Assembly (NCBI GenBank): GCA_032988195.1
Contig: JANTQE010000001.1
Coordinates: 2,046,001 to 2,110,000, forward strand
From: Arachnomyces sp. PD_36
Lineage: Eukaryota; Ascomycota; Eurotiomycetes; Onygenales; Arachnomycetaceae
Direction of reading: 5' to 3'
Length of the DNA: 64,000 bases
The notes under the pieces are model-generated. The model searched no databases. It saw only the letters and a list, made by a program, of their open reading frames with translations, and was not told the DNA's origin. The first letter of the stretch is position 1. Every line of letters begins with the position of its first letter. Of this stretch, positions 19,458 to 28,664 are shown in pieces. Position numbers and translations under genes: made by a program.

Positions 19458-22121
19458 TTAGAAATCCCCATGAACCATAAGTCGACTATCCCTCGGATGC
19501 CGACTTGATCCCTTCTGCGGCTTGACGAGTTTTCGGGGCTGTGAGTCTCTGCTAGCACTACCACTACCAGCCTTCAGACCAAGGTGTTCGGAAACAGATT
19601 TCTTCGGTTTAATGTTTAGCGGTAGAGGTGGGATGGGAGGGATGGAGTCGTTGTCAGCTTGCCCACGCGTTCTTGTGAAGTTGGTTGTTGTGTCGCTGTA
19701 TAGACTGGTGGTATCATCCGCGCCCCATATTGAAGGTTCGCGGCTGCTGGGGAGTGGTTGTTCACGGTACTCGGATGGTGATGCCTGACTACCTAGGCTA
19801 GTGAAGGATTTTGGACGGGAGAGTTGTGGTGTGGAGCCCGTGGGGAGGGATCGTCGGATGTTATTGTTGCTACGGGGGGTGTCGGAGGATTTGCGTCGTT
19901 CTGTGGGGTATGGTCGTTGGGTGGGGATCGGGTCTTGTGGGGCATCCGAGACTTGGGACATGCCTGAGGAACGTCTGCGGCGGGAGAGTTTGTTTGGTCT
20001 GGAGGGGTGGGTTGTGGAGGGAGGGAGCATGGGGGAGCCGCAGGAACATGTGTCCTGGGTTTGGGGGACGGTTTCCACGGGTGCTGGAGGGGCTGGGACT
20101 GGTTTTCGCGTTATTGATTGATGGCGGGGTGTTAGGTTGGGAACGCTTGGGCTGTGGATGGGGTGTGAATCGTCTACGTTGTGGAAACGGAGGACACATC
20201 CGCATTTTGCTGTTAGTTCTAGAGGGACTGGCGGTGTTTCGGGTTGGAAGAATTCTCGATGGTGTGTCGCAGCTGGGTCGTGGGTTTGTTCTTCTTGGAC
20301 GAGGTGGGGAGTGGAAAATGAGTTCTGGAAAGATATTCGGTTGGATCCTACTTCGACTGATTGTTTTCGGCTGGGGGTTGCGCTCCTCATGCTAGGACCT
20401 GGTGAGCGTAGGTGGGAGGCACTCCTGGAGGTATGGTAGGTGTTGAATTGCTGACTGCTGGATCTCGAAGGTTGGGAGATAACGTCGTTCTCAGGTAATG
20501 GAGTTTCGATACCAGGTTGCCAACCCTCGTTGTAGTCGTGGCTGTTGCTCGTGATGTTCCAGCCTGAGACCTTCTCTGAGAAGTTTTCACACTCTTCGGG
20601 GGCATCCATCCCGACACGTCCATGGCGAGAATTATTCCTCCTAGAATGAGCTGACGTCGCAGAACTGTAACCGCTATCTGCCTTTTTGAGAGGCTGGGCC
20701 GTACTGTCCTTTAGGCTGCTGATGCTATCTTTCCCAGAATCGTTCTCATTTTGCTCAGGTACGGATTCTTGATCTTCGTTACTTCTCTGGGAAATATCCA
20801 CGCCTTCATCTTCGAATTGATCATCGTCGACCTCAGTTATCATGGGGATATCCATCCGTGTTGGCGTTAGTTCGAAAGAGAATGGACTGTCTAGGAAACG
20901 GTAACGAGCTTCCTCCACGGGTTTTGGAGGGAAACCATCCGTTCCTTGTGGAGGATATTGAGGTGGCACTGAGTCCCCGCGTGATTGAACCTCGGGGGAA
21001 GTTCTGTCTTCACGGCTTTCAATGCCTGTATAGTATGAGCTCTGGCTGGGTTCGAGGGAAGCCGGGTTGGCCTGTGAAACGAACTGCAGCCCCAATCCAC
21101 TCTCTTCATTGCCATAATAACCTGACGGGTTGGGTTCGATGGAATACGGCTCATTAATAGGAAGATTATCGTTAATATTTGAAGTTACTCTGTTGCTCTG
21201 AGCTTCGGATGAAAGTGGATTCGAAAGGTCCCTCCGTGCCTCATCATTAGGAGTTGGAGGATGTCCGTTCATAATTCGTAAAGATCCTGGTTTCAGTCCT
21301 CCCAATTGCTGGTATTTTAGCTGCGTAGGTGTTGACACTCGTGGTTGTGGTGCTGAAACATGGTGCTGCGGTGGTGGAATGTCCTGCTGAACAGGAGGGT
21401 AAACATTGGGGTATGCCGGGTAATCATAACCGCTGTGCGCTCTTCTTCTGGGTTTCGGGGCCTCTGCATGACTATATGGCCTGAAATGCCCGCTGGGCGT
21501 TCTGGTGGCAATTCCCGGCGTTTGCAATGACCGACGACGACCAGATGTGAACTGGTATTCAGAGAGAAGTTCAGGTGAAGGTGAAACCCCCGGGCCAATT
21601 ACAGGGCTCTGGAGAGTTTCAATATTATTTCCCTGAACATCCTGTATATACGGATCATGAAGCACAGGCTCTAGTTCTGGAACAAGAGATAAAGATGATC
21701 TGTCCACGACGCTAGGCCCTTCCACCACAGGAAGAACAGGAAGAATCGGATCTGGTAAATTGGAAAGCGCTGATTTCGACCGAGATACTCGATCTGGTAC
21801 GCCACCTACGAGGCTCCCAGACCTCGACCTGACATGAAACTCACTCTCTTGGCTGGATTGGCGGCGCCCGAGACCTGGTCGTGAATGTCGTTTCTGACTC
21901 CCATCGTACACCGTCGGTGCTTCACCGGTTGATACATCTGCTCTACTGCTGTTGCTCGGTAGATCAACCGGTTTCAGTGACGGGGAGTCAACAGTTAACT
22001 GTGACTGCTGGGCCAGTGAAGCCCTTCGATAATTCAATGTCGAGGGGTCAGTTGGCGGTTTCGAGAGACGGTTTGAACGGCGTCTCTCCTTGTTTGCAGG
22101 CGTAGAGGATGAGTTGCCCAT
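19458..22121 (-). CDS. Predicted N-myristoylated disordered protein, function unknown
   Basis: A single exon encodes 887 residues starting MGNSSSTPANKERRRSNRLS. Gly2 with Ser at position 6 and a basic patch right after fit the N-myristoylation rule plus electrostatic membrane binding, so plasma-membrane or endomembrane attachment is predicted. The rest is Ser/Pro/Gln-rich and apparently disordered, with an acidic stretch near residue 440. One island is likely ordered: LTAKCGCVLRFHNVDDSHPI followed about 45 residues later by DTCSCGSPM, giving two CxC pairs that could bind metal. Many SP/TP sites suggest heavy phosphorylation. I recall similar openings in uncharacterised ascomycete proteins but no function. 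The single long frame and clear start make the gene secure. Confidence 0.85.
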   Translation of the reverse strand: MGNSSSTPANKERRRSNRLSKPPTDPSTLNYRRASLAQQSQLTVDSPSLKPVDLPSNSSRADVSTGEAPTVYDGSQKRHSRPGLGRRQSSQESEFHVRSRSGSLVGGVPDRVSRSKSALSNLPDPILPVLPVVEGPSVVDRSSLSLVPELEPVLHDPYIQDVQGNNIETLQSPVIGPGVSPSPELLSEYQFTSGRRRSLQTPGIATRTPSGHFRPYSHAEAPKPRRRAHSGYDYPAYPNVYPPVQQDIPPPQHHVSAPQPRVSTPTQLKYQQLGGLKPGSLRIMNGHPPTPNDEARRDLSNPLSSEAQSNRVTSNINDNLPINEPYSIEPNPSGYYGNEESGLGLQFVSQANPASLEPSQSSYYTGIESREDRTSPEVQSRGDSVPPQYPPQGTDGFPPKPVEEARYRFLDSPFSFELTPTRMDIPMITEVDDDQFEDEGVDISQRSNEDQESVPEQNENDSGKDSISSLKDSTAQPLKKADSGYSSATSAHSRRNNSRHGRVGMDAPEECENFSEKVSGWNITSNSHDYNEGWQPGIETPLPENDVISQPSRSSSQQFNTYHTSRSASHLRSPGPSMRSATPSRKQSVEVGSNRISFQNSFSTPHLVQEEQTHDPAATHHREFFQPETPPVPLELTAKCGCVLRFHNVDDSHPIHSPSVPNLTPRHQSITRKPVPAPPAPVETVPQTQDTCSCGSPMLPPSTTHPSRPNKLSRRRRSSGMSQVSDAPQDPIPTQRPYPTERRKSSDTPRSNNNIRRSLPTGSTPQLSRPKSFTSLGSQASPSEYREQPLPSSREPSIWGADDTTSLYSDTTTNFTRTRGQADNDSIPPIPPLPLNIKPKKSVSEHLGLKAGSGSASRDSQPRKLVKPQKGSSRHPRDSRLMVHGDF

Positions 22122-23452
22122 GATGAGTGGTCGTTACGGACGTAGGGACAGGAAGTGCGTCTCCTGATTAGCTATGCGATGCGCACCGGAGATCAGGGCC
22201 AGCGCCCTTCCTCTACATGTTCAGAGCATCGAAAAAAGGTACAAGTCCAAAGCAAGAGGCTGAATATGCAATTGGGGTCCAGTTGGGTTGGAGTCAATGC
22301 AGACCGTTAGAAGGATTCGTTCTTGCTCAGTTCGAGGCTGCGCGCGAGGTTGTAAACGCGATATCGGCTGGGCCAAGTTAGAACAGCGCTCACACGTTCA
22401 TGTATGTATCGAATGCAATGTTATGGCAGGGAAACTCGAGATGAGGAGGTGTTTCAGCGTGGATACAGGGAGAGGGGCAAATAATATATGATAAGAGCAG
22501 GGTGTTTGCTTAAAAGTAGGGCACAATTTGGTGAGATTGTGATGGGATGAAAGGTGATAACGAAACAGAGCACCCAGCAATGTCTCTCAAAAAGACAGAC
22601 AGGCTTTCCCTTTGATATTTAAAACATCACAATGTCTTTCTTTCTGGTTAAATTACTTCATCGATCAATCATGATCGCCATAAAATAGAATTTCATCCTT
22701 GTTGCAAAGAGACGTCGAAGGCAAATAAATGGCAACTTTGCTGGTACTGGCAAGGAACCCTGTGGTTGAACAAGAACGTGGAGAGGGGAACAAACAAACA
22801 GACTTACAGGAGTGAACGGAAGGATTGATCGTGGCTAGTCGGTGTCAATGAGCGACTGTGATGTTGAACGAGTGGTGAGAATGAGAGCGACCGTAGAATA
22901 AAGAGTGAATGAGAGGTTGAAATGGTTGAAGATATGAAGATGGACTCGCAGCCTTTCTTTTCTCTCGCGTTAGAGATATCTCGACCTGATGCACAGATTC
23001 GGATGTTCATTGGTTGTTGTTGGTTTTTCAGCCTTCGCCACCACGATCCAACATGGTGGAGTTTGAGGCAGTGAGGAGTGGAGAGACGGAGAAGACAGGC
23101 ACGGACAGTGGGATGATGATGATGAAGGCGATGTTCGTCTTCGCTGTTCTTGCTGATCGGATCTTTTGCGTCTTCAACATCCAAGCGAAGATTAGACTGC
23201 CCTGGAAATGCACGATTAACTTTTATCTCTGCTCACCTTTAATCTATCCCCCCTCGCATCATTTGTTGTTCACTTATCTCAATCTCTCCGCAGCTCTTTG
23301 AAACATGGATTGTTGACGACCGGCATTGGCGGGCCTCGTATTTCAGTCGAAGACGCGCACGATGGGCTGCATACGTGAGGTGTTCGTCCAGCTAGAATTC
23401 ACCGCAACGAGATCTGCTCTGCGATGGAACCTTTCTTGACTGTCTAAAATAC
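22122..23452. other. Non-coding flank left of the MITE
   Basis: About 1.3 kb with the leader/promoter of the myristoylated-protein gene and AT-rich sequence. Short frames near 22288, 22804-23184 and 23014-23301 show no family features. No gene called. Confidence 0.5.
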
Positions 23453-23454
23453 TA

Positions 23455-23533
23455 CTAGTCGGTTCACCTTTTTATCACCACTTGGTGGTCGGTGCAAGCA
23501 AAACGCACTGGCACGCAAAGCTGCACTCGCTCG
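23455..23533 (+). repeat. Left terminal inverted repeat of the MITE
   Basis: 79 bp matching the reverse complement of 23923-24001 at 77 positions. The two differences are T here against C in the other arm, at about positions 21 and 55; neither is in a CpA context, so they do not look like repeat-induced point mutation. Confidence 0.9.
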
Positions 23534-23922
23534 TCAATTTTTGCTACTATTTTTCGTTATAAACAACGTCACGAAAAGATAGTTTAAATTATTTTTTGAG
23601 AAATAATAGAAGAATATATCACTTAATCATCTCTCTTAATTTCTTACAAATATCTTTTAAAATAAGCACAAAATTGAAAGAATCGTATCTTTTTTTTTCT
23701 CTTGTTTTTCTTGTATGAGAAGCAGAGACGTCACGTGACTTACTGCAAAAAACGTGCACTCAATTTCTAGATTTTTTTTACATCTTCTTCTTGCAACTGT
23801 GAGTCTCACACTGAAGAGTTTTTAAATAAAATAACATGATTAGAAGCGTAAAGAAGTCATAAACTTATACTATAAAAAGTAGATAGCAAAATTGCGTTGA
23901 TGATGAATAAATGCTGTTTTTT

Positions 23923-24001
23923 CGAGCGAGTGCAGCTTTGCGTGCCGGTGCGTTTTGCTTGCACCGACCACCAAGTGGTGGTAAAAAGGTGAACCGACTA
24001 G
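23923..24001 (-). repeat. Right terminal inverted repeat of the MITE
   Basis: 79-bp partner of the left repeat, ending at ...CCGACTAG before the TA border. It starts CGAGCGAGTGCAGCTTTGCG. Confidence 0.9.
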
Positions 24002-24003
24002 TA

Positions 24004-24501
24004 CACATTGACGCATTGACGAAGAGTGTCGAGGCTGTCGATGTATCACAATCTCTTGAGTGATTCTTTCACACACTGTTTTCAGATGCTGATGTCCTTT
24101 CGTTCTTCTATCCCAAGATAGCTTGATAGAAAATACCTGTCGAGAAAGGTCTGCTGTTCGAGGGCCCTAGCCCTGCAATATGCCACCGGGAGACGCCTCT
24201 GAAAAGAGGCGCTGCCAAGAGGTCTTTTCAAGTTGAGCTGGAGATCCGATCAACTAGATCCATGATCTTGCGAAATACAACAACTTGCAACAACTTTCTC
24301 TACCCGGAATCTATCTTGTTACTTTGACGGGAGTTAACTCGAGGTTCTATATATTATTCTTTCGTTCCTCCTACACGAGGAAACTTTCCGACTGTTCCTC
24401 CCCTACTGTGCTGGCTACATCGAAGGTACTATCTATCTGCGGGTCTTACCCCATTTGGAACCTAGCCAACCCTGCGGTGGGTAGGGCCGGGAGTTGCATC
24501 T
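24004..24501. other. Upstream region of the SRPK-like kinase gene
   Basis: About 500 bp between the MITE and the kinase start. It contains a hairpin at 24194-24211 (CGCCTCT, loop GAAA, AGAGGCG). A frame at 24285-24542 overlaps the kinase start and has no recognisable content. Confidence 0.45.
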
Positions 24502-26000
24502 ATGGAGGGTGTCCGTCGCCTCGGACGGCACATTTGGCCTAGACGGCCATCGCAACCGCGATTCATAAGTAACTTGGCATTCACCAAGCTCGACCCAACC
24601 GTCAAAATCGAGGAAGAAAGAATGCCGGCGTATGATCTCGGCCTTTTTTACCCCGTCCGCATCGGTGAGGTGTTTAAAGATCGATACCAAGTATTGAGCA
24701 AACTGGGGTTTGGCGCAAATTCAACGGTCTGGCTCTGTAGAGATTTACGGTAAGTCGACCAGAATGTATAGAAAAGGGGGAATTAGCTCATGACAAAACC
24801 ATCAGGAAACACAACTACGCTGCGCTCAAAGTTTATGTACATAGCTCAAGAGCTAGTAGAGAGGGCGACATCCTCAGACATCTTGCATCTGTTAAATCAA
24901 CACATCTTGGAAGAACAAATGTCCGGACGCTGCTAGACACTTTTAAAGTCAATAGCTGTGCTGGCAGCCATCAATGCCTCGTTCATGAACCATTCTTAAC
25001 AAGCATGCTGCATTTCCAGGCGTCCTTCCCAGATAAAACCTTGGTAGAAGCGTTGTTGAAGGCAGCACTGGAGAGGATATTTTACGCCCTCGATTACCTA
25101 CATTCCGATGCGCATGTGGTTCATACAGGTCTGTAAGACTTTCTGGAATAACTCAAACCAAGTGCTAATCACCTCGTCTATAGACATACAAGCTAAGAAC
25201 ATCATGATAGCCGCTAGGGACGAGTCTGTTTTCAAGGAATGGGACGAAGTAGAAGCCGAGGAACCCACTCCAAGGAAAATCAGCGAGGACGGCGGCTCAA
25301 ACATCATATATAGATCGAGAGACTTCTTTCAAAGGAAGGGCATGCGATCTGTAGGTCTTCCAATACTCTGCGATTTTGGGGAAGCCCGTGTTGGGCTCGA
25401 GCACGAGGGACTTATCCAGCCGGAGATATACCGAGCACCGGAGGTTATTTTAGGGATGAAGTGGACGGAGAAGGTGGATATTTGGAATGTTGGAGTCATG
25501 GTATGAATTGCCACCCACCGTCCCCGACCACTTATACGGAAGGTCGAGTTTAAAAGGCAACTATTAATATTGTTTCAATTCTCGTCAGATATGGAATCTC
25601 TTCGAAGGACGCCACATGTTCCGTGGCCTGGACGAGGAGAAGCAGTACTCTGAAGCGCATATGCTTGCTGAGATGACAGCATTACTGGGTCCTCCACCCC
25701 CGAACTTCCTAAAACGGAACGAGAAGAGTTTGGAATTCTGGGATGAGTCGGGTACGTAAAGCGCCTGGTTCCCCGAACCCGTATCCCCCGTCCCCCCGGG
25801 GGTAACTCCGGAAACTAATAACATTTTGTGATAAAGGGAACTGGAGAGACCAGACGGAAGAATCAGAAGGGATACTGGAAGGTGAGAATAAGGAACTCTT
25901 CATGAAGTTCATGAGAAAAATGTTAAGATGGGTTCCGGAAGAGAGGGCGAGTGCTGCGGAGTTATTGGAAGATGAGTGGATGATCACTCCATGTAAATGA
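24502..26000 (+). CDS. SRPK-like serine/threonine protein kinase
   Basis: Five exons (24502-24749, 24806-25128, 25184-25500, 25589-25751, 25837-26000) give 404 residues. The kinase belongs to the large fungal group resembling SR-protein kinases, many of unknown substrate. After a 55-residue leader comes YDLGLFYPVRIGEVFKDRYQ, typical of the group, then the Gly-rich loop LGFGANSTVWLC and the ATP-binding Lys in AALKVYV (about 91). The catalytic loop reads HTDIQAKNIM (Asp about 191), where Thr replaces the usual Arg of HRD; this is normal in the group. The metal-binding motif is CDFGEAR (Asp about 254) and the activation segment ends IYRAPEVIL. All core residues are present, so activity is likely. 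The spacer between lobes is short. Intron 2 has an off-consensus donor GTCTGT, but only this join restores HTDIQ. Confidence 0.92.
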
Positions 26001-26557
26001 AAACTTCTTGGATCCTCGAAGCCTAAACTTATGGCTTTATGGGACATAAGGGCTCATGTAGACGTATGTCCCAACAAAACTGTAATTACTACTGTAGTAT
26101 CTAAGATGTGATAGTAATTGGATATATGTGTAGGTGAAATAGACATATCAACAGCTTACTAGATTTTTGGATATCAGACACTCATGTGCAGTTTCTTTGC
26201 AAATGTTTTTGAGGAAAAAAAAAACTCGGGGAGATGGGCGCGACGGGGACTTTATACAGACAAGCAGGAAGCCTAGACCCGTTAATCGAAAGTTAAGGAG
26301 CGAACCCACGAGATAACATCCGTCCACCAATCTCATATTTATTGGTTATTATACCTCACTGAATGGATGCCATCTTTCAGAGCTTCATAATATCCGGTCG
26401 ATCTCAGACCTTTCCCTTGCTGCTGTCTGTTTGCTTTTACATTCTGAGGAGGTTGTATTCGCCGTCCCCCACGGGCTGAATTTCGGCCGTGCCCTGCCTA
26501 CATCACCCTGAAGTTTTTGCTCAAGGGGAATTCTTCGCAACGGGATCGTTCTCCGTG
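26001..26557. other. Intergenic region between kinase and ATG10
   Basis: 557 bp of 3' flank and promoter with an A-rich run near 26214. An in-frame extension upstream of the chosen ATG10 start lacks an ATG. No gene seen. Confidence 0.45.
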
Positions 26558-27449
26558 ATGAAACGGTTGTCGACTACATTTTCGACTCTTGAGTCATTTC
26601 CTTTTTTGACTCTTGGAGAGTTCCGTGAGACATGTTACGCGCTGGTGGGCAGTGTGGAGGGGGTTGGTGGTGCGCAGGCCATTGGGTGGCATGTTATGGA
26701 ACTTTTACAACAGGTACATATCGCTTTTGGTAGTGCTTGAAATCATTCGTTACACCCGCCTTGATGGTGCTTAGTTAAGATGCTGATATCTTCTAATTCT
26801 AGGGAGGAGTTGATGTTCTTAGAATTTTGAAAAGGATCAGAGTGGATGGAGATGATAGTAATACACATGCTGAGCAAGATGAGGGTGAAATTGACGAGAT
26901 AGATGATCCTGTATTGAATTTCTTTAAGCCGCCTATATATTCTCCCCATTCGAGATGATAGACCGTCTGACAAGTATACTAGGAAGCACTAGCCCCTCAG
27001 TTGTGCTCATCACTCCAAGTGGAGGTGGAGTACAACATCATCCGATCCACCACCTACCAGGTGCCGGTCTTGTACTTCTTCCTTCGCAGCATCCCTCCCC
27101 ACGGGCCACAGGGAATACAAGCTGTCTACCGCTACCTGGTTCCTAGCCAGCTGAGGACGGTACTAGGAAGCGTCGGGGTTATGGGCGGTATCAGTATCGA
27201 TGTAAGTCAACCCCATGCGAAATCATTCCTAGAACAACATCTGATAACGGAAAGTACCACCCTACTCTGAGTGTTCCCGTATATTTCGTCCACCCATGCA
27301 ACACAAGCGATGCCCTGAGAGACGTAGGTGACGGACTGGCCCCTACAACAGGATCTTATCTTCCCCTATGGCTTGGACTGGTCGGTAATTCCGTGAGCCT
27401 GCATCTCCCAGGTGAGCTTCTTGCAGGAACCAGCAGATCGAAGACATAA
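26558..27449 (+). CDS. ATG10: Autophagy E2-like enzyme Atg10
   Basis: Four exons (26558-26713, 26803-26910, 27001-27201, 27255-27449) give 219 residues. Atg10 is the E2-like enzyme that takes Atg12 from Atg7 and joins it to Atg5, an early step of autophagosome formation. Seen: FPFLTLGEFRETCYALVG at the amino end; an acidic linker (EQDEGEIDEIDDP); the beta-strand core EVEYNIIRSTTYQVPVLYFF; and YHPTLSVPVYFVHPCNTSDA, where HPC holds the predicted catalytic cysteine at about 170; then the carboxyl motif YLPLWLGLVGNSVSLHLP. Exons 2 and 3 are joined across a 90-nt intron (GTATTG donor); this is the least certain junction. The apparent 15-nt intron near the end is too short and is read through. The gene ends 107 bp from the convergent U2B'' gene. 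Confidence 0.9.
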
Positions 27450-27556
27450 AACACCTTTTGGCGGGCAAAATTCACTCGATTCAAGGGGTGTGAGACTCGA
27501 AAGGATATGAATAGAACGAGGTATCGGTCCTCTGCCACCTCTTGTAGACTGACAAA

Positions 27557-28286
27557 TTAATCCTCATCGGATGACGCTTCCATCGACACATCAGATTCGT
27601 CTTCCTCCATCGGAGCGTCCCCTTCATCGCTCTCTTCATCTCGAGGCCGTTTGACGCCCTGGGGCCCTTGGTCTCCTTCCGCATCCTTTTCACCAGCAGG
27701 TTTCGGGGGGACAGTTCCCGGTGCCGCGGCCGTAGGAGGACCGCTGAAGATGGATTTCTGAAGTTCGGTGGAGACGCCGGGAGCTGCTCCTGATGCTGCT
27801 GTCCACGTACCGCGAAGCTTCGCGATTATATCGGAGCTACCTTTGGCGTAAACGATTTTCTAAACGCGCACAAAATCGCAGTGTTAGTTAAGCGTATCTC
27901 CCAACAATGAAACGACAACGGTACGAGTCTACGAACCATTTCTTTCCCAAAGAAGTCAAACCCCTGTAGCGCTCTCATCGCCTGTGTGCTTGCTTGTATG
28001 TCCCTAAAAACAATATGTGCCTGCCCTCGCATCTTCGCCGTTTTCATCGCAACCACATCTAAAACGGTCCCGTAGGTCGAAAAGAGAGTGTAGAGCGCCA
28101 GTCTCAGATCTGGCTTCTTGAGTTTATCTGGAAGATTTGTGCAATAGAGGCTATAGGATGTCAGCAAGCTTTCCCATACGCTCGAGTTGGTCACTGGGGA
28201 GGTGCTCACGTCTGGTTTGGAGCTCCCACTGAGGGACCGCTTTTGCCCGGAGGCCCATTGCGGGAAGGGATTGATCTGGTCGTCAT
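27557..28286 (-). CDS. MSL1: U2 snRNP protein B'' (single RRM form)
   Basis: Three exons (28286-28210, 28150-27937, 27859-27557) give 197 residues. U2B'' binds stem-loop IV of U2 snRNA together with U2A' (Lea1). One RRM is present: RNP2 is LYCTNL, followed by LKKPDLRLALYTLFSTYGTV, RNP1 is RGQAHIVF, and ALQGFDFFGKEMKIVYAKG closes the domain. The second RRM found in animal U1A/U2B'' is absent; instead there is a Pro/Ala linker and a strongly acidic tail (ESDEGDAPMEEDESDVSMEA). The start MTTRSIPSRNGPPGKSG comes from a 25-codon first exon. The gene shares a divergent promoter with ARPC1. Confidence 0.92.
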
Positions 28287-28664
28287 GTGGAAGATAGATT
28301 GTTCGATAGATTCGCGCTCAAAAGGATAGACAAATAGGAAGGTAAAAGCCGTTCTAAATCAACTACAGCCAGAGAACTTTGCTGTTGTTCAACTTGTCAA
28401 CACGAGGGGTTCTTTCTTTCTTTCTTCGAAGGTTTTTGGTGAACATTGATTGTGGTCTCTGGTCGACCAATCAAGAGACTTAGATCACGTGTCACAGCTC
28501 TTGATTAGATAATTCGGCTCATCAGCCCCTCCAAAGTCTCCGGCTGCCCAAAACAGTGAGTGATCAATCCATCTCATTCCTACAACATATCTACGAGTAT
28601 CTAAAGCTCGAATAGTGGCCGATAGTAGAGAGACCCTCCTATCGACTCAATTGCGGCTCTAAAT
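28287..28664. promoter_or_regulatory. Divergent promoter region, U2B'' gene / ARPC1
   Basis: 378 bp between opposed starts. It holds a CCAAT box (CCAATCA near 28467) and a 38-bp inverted repeat around a CACGTG core, listed separately. Both genes are likely driven from here. Confidence 0.55.
28469..28506. promoter_or_regulatory. Inverted repeat centred on CACGTG in a divergent promoter
   Basis: Arms AATCAAGAG (28469-28477) and CTCTTGATT (28498-28506) are perfect reverse complements; the 20-bp centre contains CACGTG at 28486-28491, itself a palindrome within 1 bp of the axis. The left arm overlaps a CCAAT box. The symmetry would present the same site to both divergent genes. Confidence 0.5.

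Larger units (their letters stand above)
23453..24003. mobile_element. MITE-like non-autonomous DNA transposon (Tc1/mariner-type, TA duplication)
   Basis: Two nearly perfect 79-bp inverted repeats flank an AT-rich core of about 390 bp; the element spans 23455-24001. The ends start CTAGTCGGTTCACCTTTTTA and are bordered on both sides by TA (23453-23454 and 24002-24003), the target duplication of Tc1/mariner-type elements. The core has no open frame of useful length and no transposase trace, so it must depend on a transposase elsewhere. Within each repeat CCACCAAGTGGTGG forms a short palindrome that could be a transposase-binding site. The arms differ at only two of 79 positions, suggesting recent activity. 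It lies about 500 bp upstream of the kinase gene. Confidence 0.85.

Noticed and set aside
19811..20395. Gly/Trp-rich plus-strand frame inside the myristoylated-protein gene
   Set aside because: Composition is that of antisense Ser/Pro codons; the minus-strand frame is 887 codons long with a clean start.
23455..24001. Repeat-induced point mutation in the MITE arms
   Set aside because: The two differences between arms are not C-to-T changes in CpA context.
24502..26000. Pseudokinase call for the SRPK-like gene because HRD reads HTD
   Set aside because: Catalytic Asp, DFG and ATP-binding Lys are present, and HTD is normal in this fungal kinase group.
27412..27426. A 15-nt intron near the end of ATG10 suggested by GTGAGC...GCAG
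   Set aside because: Far too short to splice; reading through gives a proper end.
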